Below are positions 57,033-64,000 of a stretch of DNA of 64,000 nucleotides, one piece after another; positions within the stretch are counted from its first letter, which is position 1; every line of letters begins with the position of its first letter. The stretch is from Amblyomma americanum (taxonomy: Eukaryota; Arthropoda; Arachnida; Ixodida; Ixodidae), in assembly GCF_052857255.1 (NCBI RefSeq), contig NC_135498.1:158643124-158707123 (forward strand). Direction: 5' to 3'. The notes under the pieces are model-generated. The model was not told where the DNA came from. It searched no databases and was given only the letters and a program-made list of their open reading frames with translations. Position numbers and translations under genes: made by a program.

Positions 57033-57069
57033 AACCCTTAACCCTAGCTCTTAACCCTAACCCTAACTC
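57033..57069 (+). repeat. Short interstitial CCCTAA-like block
   Basis: CCCTTAACCCTAGCTCTTAA followed by CCCTAACCCTAAC: about five imperfect hexamers of the TTAGGG type on the other strand. It is too short to be a telomere. Confidence 0.6.
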
Positions 57070-57148
57070 CCTCTTTAATACTTTAGCGCCGTCCCTCGCC
57101 ATATTATTATTATTTAATAATGATGAGTAAACTCTACACATGAATACG

Positions 57149-57246
57149 CCTATATGGGAGTAAAAAGGGTAGTAAGCTGTATTCTAGCGCACTCCCTTGG
57201 ACGGAGTACGCTAGGGGACAGCTTACTCCCTTTTTACTCCTTTCTG
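57149..57246. mobile_element. Small hairpin element, left copy
   Basis: A 98-bp palindrome: CCTATATGGGAGTAAAAAGG at one end, then TAGTAAGCTGT, and the inverse GACAGCTTACTCCC with TTTTTACTCCTTTCTG at the other. An inverted copy lies at 58903-59002. Confidence 0.8.
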
Positions 57247-57614
57247 TTTGGAGTGTACGATAGATGTACCCGTTTGTACATCGAGTCATACAGCATTGCT
57301 GGGCACCTCAGGACGAGAGGCAGAGTCTATAGGTATATTGCGGCAAGACCACTATTCTGATTACTTTCACACCTTTACTCTCGACAGGTGCATTTTCCAG
57401 TTGCCTACAACGCCAAATCCAGTACTGGAGGGGTGTACAGACGAGAATAATATTAAAAAAAATATTAACTGCCCATTGCAACAGAAAATACCGCGTCTCC
57501 AACATGCACCCAGAAAACGCAATTTTTTAAATCTTGATGTTCTACGGGATAAGTCCGTTCCCTGAAAACGGCTGCAATTCCTATTGTCCTACAGCTCACA
57601 CACACGAGAACATG

Positions 57615-57790
57615 TACAGCCGGAGGACGCGGCTTCAATCCCAGCTCGAGGACCCGGCGGCCGCGTTTCGAAGGAGGCGAACCGCAAAAGGTGCCCGTGT
57701 ACTGTGCGATTTTAGTGCAAATTAAAGAGCCTCAGGTTGTGTAAATTAATCCGGATGCCTCCACTGCGGCGCCCCTCGTAGCCATTGTGT
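57615..57790 (+). mobile_element. Diverged type A SINE
   Basis: A box B-like GGCTTCAATCCCAGCTCGAG is followed by GTACTGTGCGATTTTAGTGC and ATCCGGATGCCTCCACTGCG, diverged forms of the type A body. Confidence 0.55.
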
Positions 57791-58029
57791 CACTTATTGA
57801 CGTTAAACTTAACAATTTACAATTTATACCGACTACATAGCGGTAATATAATCCTTGGATGCACTTAGAAAATAAACCTATAAAAGTAGGTGAACAATTA
57901 TTATTGCAGTTAGCACCACGGAGCCAACGCCATCAGAACATGACAAGGGTGGTGGACGCGGAAGACGAGGGACAGTGATAGCGTGTCAGCAAACAATAAT
58001 ATGCGCAAGAGAACTGATGTGCGTTGCTA

Positions 58030-58612
58030 GGTGCACTAGACAGGAATCTGAACTCGTCTTTTTACCGCGGAAACTTGATCTACACGTTCCAAGCATTCTT
58101 AGAAACTTCAAACTATTGTCCTGTGTGGCCGATTTCCCTAAGTCGGATTAAACCTCACGGCTCCCGCCTTTTTTTGAACGCAACGCAGGAGGAGTCAACC
58201 AACGCGCGTGGAGTGCCTTTCAGCCAGTACCGTGGAGGCTTCGCTCTCGCTTTTATTTTGTTTTTAGGTTTCTGTGAATAAACAGTTTCAGTCACAGACA
58301 ATATAGCCGCAAGTTAGGCCCACAGAAATAAAAATGCATGTGGACTCTTTGATATACGCATCACACCGCCGATGGCAGAGCGGCAAGCCGCCACGGGACT
58401 GGCTGAAAGGCACTCTACGCTTTGGTTGAGTCGTCCTACCTTCAGCGTTGAGTTAAAAAAAAGAAAAACAAAGCGGGAGCCGGGATGTTTAATCTGATTA
58501 AAATTAGGGAAACCGGCCGCACAGGTCAGCAATTCGAAATTTCTCAGAATGCTCGGAACGTGTAGATCGAGTTCCCGCGGTAAAATGACAATTTCAGATT
58601 AGTCTTTAGTGC
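58030..58612. mobile_element. Foldback element with about 220-bp inverted arms
   Basis: The left arm (58030-58250) and right arm (58395-58612) are inverted diverged copies: TTTTTACCGCGGAAACTTGA / complement of GTTCCCGCGGTAAAATGACA, ATCTACACGTTCC / GGAACGTGTAGAT, GGCTCCCGCC / GCGGGAGCC, and GTGCCTTTCAGCCAGT / ACTGGCTGAAAGGCAC. The loop of about 145 bp has no coding capacity. Confidence 0.8.
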
Positions 58613-58902
58613 ACCTTTAACTTTCGTAAAAGCGATGAGACTATCCTGAAGCGGTGTTGCCGACCCGAAGTTGAAACGCGGAGAAACGCGTGGACCAAGT
58701 CCTAGATGCGTCGAAGGCGCAGCGGTGGTAGCCCATCCACCATCTGGGTGGCAAGAGTACCGGCGCATTTTAGAACTTCCTTACGCATCCAAGATGGCTG
58801 CGGCGTCAAGAAGGGAGACGGTGAAGACGACCCTGCTAAGTTAAGATGTGCTTTGTGAGTATCCCTCGCGTGTTGACGAGCGCCCTGCCACCACACTCTC
58901 AA

Positions 58903-59002
58903 CAGAAAGGAGTAAAAAGAGAGTAAGCTGTCCTCTGGCGCACTACGTTACGAGTGTGCGCTAGAGGACTGCTTACTCCATTAATTTTACTCCCATATAG
59001 GA
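58903..59002. mobile_element. Small hairpin element, right copy (inverted)
   Basis: A palindrome beginning CAGAAAGGAGTAAAAAGAGA and ending TTTTACTCCCATATAGG, the same element as 57149-57246 in opposite orientation. Confidence 0.8.
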
Positions 59003-59054
59003 AGTAAAAATTATTATTAGTGCTTGATTATCCGAGCCGACTAGAGATTTAGAT

Positions 59055-59301
59055 TATGGATTTTTATGGCGCAAGAGCATCTATGGCCAAAGACCGCCAT
59101 GACAGAAAGCATTTTCAATTTCTCAAGGTGGGGGTCAGAGACCAATTTCCCAAGCATTGCGCCCAAAAGACGCTGAGCACCAGACCAGGAGAAAGCTTGT
59201 ACTCAATGTATCACCGGTGGGTACCTGGTGGCACTGGGAATCGAACCCAGCACCTTCCGCATGCGAGGCGGATGCTCAACTACTCGGCCACCGCTGCGGT
59301 G
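59055..59301 (-). mobile_element. Type C SINE, full copy
   Basis: TATGGATTTTTATGGCGCAA at the start, GGTGGGTACCTGGTGGCACT in the middle, then GGGAATCGAACCC (box B-like) and GGCCACCGCTGCGG at the end on the plus strand. Confidence 0.78.
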
Positions 59302-59999
59302 AGCAGACTCGGCTTTCTTCGCTAAGTACCGGTTACTACTAGAGGTGGTTTGGGAAGATCATCCTAATCCCAGGAAAGGTTCTGCGACAGGTCATTCGTA
59401 TTGGGGTGTATCGCGTGGCTGCCACATTCGAATGCTTCGAAGATTGCGTCATGTAAGGCTTTCCTCAAGCCAACTCCCTTCTGTATATGTGAAATACATT
59501 TTAGCGCCAAGTTCGACATTCCAAGGAGCAACTCAGAAGCTCGCCCACACTCTCCTCCAATAGGCCCGTGCTAACCTCAAGCTGAACTTAAGGAAGTGTA
59601 GCCTATACAGGCGGCAGCGTACTTTCGCTGGCCCGAAACCTCGGAGAAGTTAGGAGCCTTTGACCGGATATAAACCTAGTGCATCGTTATATGATCTTTT
59701 CCGAAGGGCCAGCAACATCGTAAGGAATTGCTTGACCTCTGCACGTTACGCTGAAGACTTTGCGCGCATCGCCAGGCAGCTTTGATACTTTCTAAAAGGA
59801 CCATGTCATATCGGCTGCGTGAGAAGGTGGATGTAGACCGGGGTTCGGCCTTTTCGAGGAGCTGTTTTGCCGGAGAGTATAGCTTTGAAGGATGTACTAG
59901 TTCTTGAGGAAAAACACTTAATGTAAGGCTCGCAGCCGCCATCAGTGTGACCCAGTCATACATGTCAACTCCAAGCATAATCTCTACAGCGAAGTGACT
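59302..59999. other. Spacer without a recognised gene
   Basis: Short frames only, no recognisable repeat. Confidence 0.3.
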
Positions 60000-60420
60000 G
60001 GGGCTACAAGGAACGCTGTAGTGAAGGGCTCTGGATTAATTTAAATAATAATAATAATAATTGGTTTTTTGGGGAAAGGAAATGGCGCAGTATATGTCTC
60101 ATATATCGTTGGACATCCGAACCGCGCCGTAAGGGAAGGGATAAAGGAGGGAGTGAAAGAAGAAAGGAAGAATAGGTGCCGTAGTGGAGGACTCCGGAAT
60201 AATTTCGATCACCTGGGGATCTTTACGTGCACTGACATCGCACGGAACACGGGCGCCTGAGCGTTTTTCCTCCATAAAAACGCAGCCGCCGCGGTTGGGT
60301 TCGAACCCGGCAACTCCGGATCAGTAGTCGAGCGCCCTATCCACTGAGCCACCGCGGCGGGGCGGATTAACTTAGACCACTTGGGGTTCTAAACATGCAC
60401 TTACATTACACAGCTGTTCA
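60000..60420 (-). mobile_element. Type B SINE interrupted by a type A SINE
   Basis: Type B blocks GTAGTGAAGGGCTCTGGATT (left) and GACCACTTGGGGTTCTAAAC (right) are contiguous in other copies but are separated here by the type A insertion at 60046-60363. Confidence 0.65.
60046..60363 (-). mobile_element. Type A (Ruka-like) SINE inserted in a type B SINE
   Basis: Full type A copy in reverse: plus-strand AATAATTGGTTTTTTGGGGA tail side, GGTTCGAACCC box B and CCACTGAGCCACCGCGGC head. Flanked by GGATTAATTTA (60033-60043) and GGATTAACTTA (60364-60374), a target duplication with one mismatch. Confidence 0.82.
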
Positions 60421-60782
60421 ATCTGTGGAGAGAAGTACCACGTTTTCGCTGAAGTTGCATGAAAAATTCGCAGAAATGGCGCCTTGTTCAAGAAAGCACG
60501 CGTGCACTAAGCCGTTTAAAAAAAAAATCAATAGACGTTTTCGTTCAAACTTGAATAGGGCGCCAATATATTACGTTTCGTCGTAGCCGTTTATGTACAG
60601 CCAGCCAATTCTTTAACTGGCTTGTCTGTTGCATAGCTAAATGAATCTTTAAAATGGCCTCTCTCGGCTTTAGTGATCTCTTTCGGCGAAAGGCCTCCAC
60701 CGCCGAAATCTGTGAGTAGAGGCCTTTGTGCTAGCGCAATAAAACTGAGGGAGATACTTAAGATCAGCCTTAAGGGTATGGC
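60421..60782. other. Spacer without a recognised gene
   Basis: No exon or repeat supported. Confidence 0.3.
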
Positions 60783-61565
60783 GCGATAGCGTTAATAAGT
60801 TAATGCCCATATATGCGGAAGTGGTCATTCCCTGTTTAAAATTTTTATATCGCTGAGAGTCCTCATGCCATTTCTGGCTCTGGCGCAGTGGTGCAGCGGT
60901 TAAGCGATGCGCCAACGTCCTGCGATGGCAGGTGCTGCTACCTGTGGGGCTTGTGCGACAAAGGTTGGTCTTCCCGCGCAACCTTTCGCGGCAAATCATT
61001 TATTTAACTGCCACCTGACACCGTGAGCAGTTTGCTCACAATTCGGTGCGCAGGTTTCCACGTGCCATGGTGGGCAGGTTGTGATGACGGCACAAGGTGT
61101 TGTGACATTGCGATTGTGTCATAAGGTCACGTGACCTATGGAGCAGTAGGACCACCTGCATTCCGTTAAGGACCCCGTGCCGCAGAAAAAATGGCGTCGT
61201 CGTCGGCGTCGGTGTCTGGCCGTGAGCGGAAAATCCACTAAATATCCCCAGAGGAGCTACCTAGGAAACAGGTGGACCACTAAGGTCACGTGACCATGTG
61301 ACGTCAAAACAACCTGCCCATTCAATTATGAGCAAACTCGCCACCGTGCCAGGTGGCAGGTAAATTAATGACTGGTTACTCGGGAAGAGCAACCTGGTTC
61401 TCACAAGCCTCAACGATGGCAGCGCCATCGCAAGGCAGTGGCGTGCAGCTTAACCGCTGAATTACTGTGCCTTGGGTGGCATTAGCACTCCCAGGGATCT
61501 ATGAATGTTAAGTAGAGAATGACCGGTTCCGCATATATGGGCATTAAGCCATTAACACGGCCGAT
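60783..61565. mobile_element. 0.78-kb palindromic type D element
   Basis: Inverted arms of about 340-390 bp. The left arm starts with GCGTTAATAAGTTAATGCCC then ATATATGCGGAA; the right arm ends TTCCGCATATATGGGCATTA. Each arm contains a tRNA-like box A stretch (left GGCGCAGTGGTGCAGCGGTT), a ACTGCCACCTG block and GGTCACGTGACC. The centre (about 61185-61240) is rich in GTCGTCGTCGGCGTCGG. Confidence 0.75.
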
Positions 61566-61621
61566 TCATCCCTTTAAGGCGCAGCCGAAGTGGCCTTTTC
61601 AGTTTTCTTTTTAATTTTCCA

Positions 61622-61776
61622 AGAATTTCATCCCAAAGCACCCGAGCGCCAAGCCAGGGGAAAGCTCGCGCCCGTTGTATCACCGGTGGGTGCCAGGCGG
61701 CACTAAGGGTGCGGCGGCACCCGCAACTCCCGCATACGGGGCGGGTGCTCAATCAACTTGGCCACCGCTGCGTTGC
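61622..61776 (-). mobile_element. Type C SINE, 5' (head) fragment
   Basis: It has GCCAGGGGAAAGCTCGCGCC, TCACCGGTGGGTGCCAGGCG and the GGCCACCGCTGCG end; box B is degraded. Confidence 0.6.
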
Positions 61777-61890
61777 AGTTTCACTATTTGCGCACCAATA
61801 GCGTTAACACTGCGTAAATTTTTTTCGAGGCAGCCTCCTCTATTCCTGCTTGGGTTGGGTAAGCGGCATCAATGTCATAATGCTGTCTCT

Positions 61891-62103
61891 GGTTTGGTTT
61901 ATTGGGGTTTAGCGTCCCAAAGCGACTCAGGTTATGAAAGACGCCGTAGTGAAGGGCTCCGGAAATTTCGACCACCTGGGGTTCTTTAACGTGCACTGAC
62001 ATCGCACTGTACATGGGCCTCTAGAATTTTGCCTCCATCGAAATTCGACCGCCGCGGCCGGGATCGAACCCGCGTCTTTCGGGCCAGCAGCTGAGCGCCA
62101 TAA
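61891..62103 (-). mobile_element. Type B SINE, head-truncated
   Basis: GGTTTGGTTTATTGGGGTTT, GGTTCTTTAACGTGCACTGA, and GGGATCGAACCCGCGTCTTT on the plus strand. It stops at GCGCCATAA before the box A part. Confidence 0.75.
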
Positions 62104-63456
62104 TGCTGTTTCTCTTGAAGGTGCATGCTCCAGATGTCCTGACTGAGCTGCAAGGTGTGGTCTTCACCCGGAAGGGGAAAAAGTTGCAGTGCTACAAAGA
62201 TCGCAGCTAATGTGTAGGCCTCAGTGGAGGGGTTACATTGTGAGGTCCTTCCTGGGACTGTTTTTCCCGCCAATGCTAAGGTACCCAAGCCAAAGCAGGC
62301 TGGTGCCGTTTACGGCTGGACCCTAATTAGAAGGTTGAAGCATTTTTCTGATGTTTTGCCTTATTCTGAATGGAAAAACAAGTAGCACGTTGTCTTAGTG
62401 ACTGCTTCAATCAGTGGCCAGAAGTATTCATGTTCAAAATTACACGGCAGAGACCATGGCCTGGATAACTGCGTACGAAAATCCTTGCTGATCTAGCCAG
62501 TTGGTATAGAGTAATCATGTGTTACAGCGCAAAAAGAAAAAGATAGTCGGGCAGAAGGAACCACAGAAAAAAAGGTGACAAATCACTAAATTTATTCAAG
62601 AAATGGTAAGACTATACAAGGTGGGAAATAAAAATGTAAAACATTCCAAATTCAGCTTCCCGACAAGTGGTACATTCAGAGCAAGGCCTCACAGTTGAGC
62701 CAGAAAAGCCTGTTTTGTGCGGGATGCCTGAAATTCGAAAAACACGGACAGCCACACTAATCTAAACAACTTCTTTAGACTGCCCACCATAAGAACGAGC
62801 TATGGTACGCAAACAGAGACTTATTCAATCCCTAATTTTCTAAATATTCACCCATCTTTTCTTGACATATCGCAGCAATGTAGAGCATCTAAAACGTTCA
62901 AAAATGTCTTCAGAACGTACATATGGTCGAATTCAAAGCATTAAGCCTATATGTGTTGAAAATCAACTATACTATGTATTGGATGTTATTTCTGTTCTGT
63001 TTTATTGCGTTAAAACTTGTATAATGTTGTAATCCTTTGCATATGTCAGAGCAGTCAATGGGTGACTGAGCCCTCGTCATGCAGAGAACATCTGCCTTTT
63101 GCCCTGTTATCCTAGACTGTTTGCGCCTGAAAGAAAGTTTCAAATAAAATAATAAAAACATAAAATCTCTAGTCACAAGGGTTAGTGGAGCAGCTCAATC
63201 GAAGAGACAAGAAGTGCTTCAACTTATTGGCGCATGGACATCAAGATGAATGGGATGGACTGACGCCTGATTGCACAACCCGACACAGTACACTACTACA
63301 TATTTGCTCTTTGCACGCCCTTATACACACTAGAGGCCGCAGTTTATGATGAAAACAAGAGGGTGCAGGGAAGCAGACAGCCATTCAGAGACACGGTGGC
63401 CTGGTCATGCCGCCACTGCAGGCCACCCTACTGCCTCCGCATCTACTCCGGCCGTG
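62104..63456. other. Probable 3' UTR of the minus gene at 63457, then spacer
   Basis: TTTATT at 63001-63006 (AATAAA on the minus strand) lies about 450 nt downstream of the stop at 63457 and could end that transcript. Below it nothing is recognised. Confidence 0.35.
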
Positions 63457-63635
63457 TCACAAAGACCATGCTACGCTCAACCCTCGCGCAGTTTCTTTCC
63501 TGAGACGGGAGTAGTGCTCAAGAAGCTCGTCAGGCATGTCGAATGCGTTGTCGTGCTTCATCATCTGTCGGCGCTCGTCCGCCAGTGCGGCATGGACGCG
63601 TGGCTCGTTTTGCAAGTGACACCACGAGCGTCTTT
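63457..63635 (-). CDS. Terminal coding exon of an unrecognised gene
   Basis: An acceptor (CTGACCGTAGCAG|) opens a frame that runs to TGA at 63457-63459. The product ends in a polar helical segment: PRVHAALADERRQMMKHDNA, FDMPDELLEHYSRLRKE, and AWSL at the C-terminus. Composition is GC-rich and coding-like compared with the flanks. Earlier exons lie beyond the right edge. I do not recognise the family; a single exon with one splice site is weak evidence. Confidence 0.45.
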
Positions 63636-64000
63636 CTGCTACGGTCAGCGTGACGTTATGCCCATGGCCTACGTCACCGGGAGCAGTTACCAGTTGCAAA
63701 CAAAAGATTAGATGAAACGAGAATGAAATGCGACGCTACAAAATAAGGCATTCTGAGCATACGCCGCTTCACGCCGTGATCAGTGCGAGAGTTGCATCGT
63801 TTCGCACGGAAACTCATTAAGCATGCAGCTGCGAGAATGAAAGCACGGTTTGCCTGTGTTGTTCACCAGGGGTGGTATTCTATAACTTGTTCATTTTTCG
63901 TTGTTTATTTCGCAACCATTTAGTCATCGTTGAGTTATCACTCAGGTACTATGCCCATGGCTTTCAAACGACGGAGGCAAGCGACCCGGCCATTGAGTGG
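63636..64000. other. Intron upstream of the terminal exon
   Basis: No further exon recognised before the window ends. Confidence 0.3.

Overview
This is a eukaryotic nuclear window, most likely from a hard tick (Ixodidae). The main reason is its repeats: many short tRNA-derived SINE copies that resemble, from memory, the Ruka-type SINEs of hard ticks, plus I-like and RTE-like LINE remnants and long CA, CATC and ATT microsatellites. Genes are split by long introns with GT-AG sites, coding exons are GC-rich, and the spacer between them is AT-richer and repeat-filled. There is no sign of bacterial or plasmid organisation. The species cannot be fixed from the sequence alone.

Left part (1-17 kb). 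A minus-strand gene has its 5' UTR exon near 3.4-3.55 kb and its first coding exon at 1451-1730. That exon encodes a membrane anchor followed by the start of a copine-type domain (RGLG-like), and the rest lies beyond the left edge. To its right are two copies of a hAT-like non-autonomous element. One is complete with an 8-bp target duplication (10479-13894) and one lacks its left end (about 4337-6063). SINEs, a CATC array and LINE fragments fill the rest.

Middle part (17-33 kb). An agrin-like gene runs on the plus strand: a GC-rich promoter with a 14-nt coding exon (17770-17783), then exons at 27492-27657, 28257-28506 and 31516-31757. Joined in phase, they predict a secreted protein of about 223 residues with a signal peptide, an N-terminal agrin domain and one ten-cysteine follistatin/Kazal module. 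Its first intron carries a nearly intact, antisense, full-length I-like LINE (21344-27083) that landed inside an older RTE-like fragment and made an 8-bp duplication.

Right part (34-64 kb). A whole Harbinger transposon (33971-39019) has 42-bp inverted ends, an apparently intact three-exon transposase (minus) and a convergent Myb/SANT-like gene (plus) that is damaged. Next come two plus-strand candidate gene pieces (43.0-43.6 kb, and a GC-rich first exon at 44033), then an unrecognised minus-strand gene with four phase-0 exons at 49310-54956, ending in a polyadenylation signal. A last exon of another minus-strand gene lies at 63457-63635. Between these are several strongly palindromic elements: a hairpin element at 46.1 kb, an inverted pair of small hairpins bracketing a foldback at 57.1-59.0 kb, and a 0.8-kb palindrome at 60.8-61.6 kb, together with SINEs nested in SINEs. 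Exon borders are read by eye from splice consensus and phase; no alignment or transcript was available.
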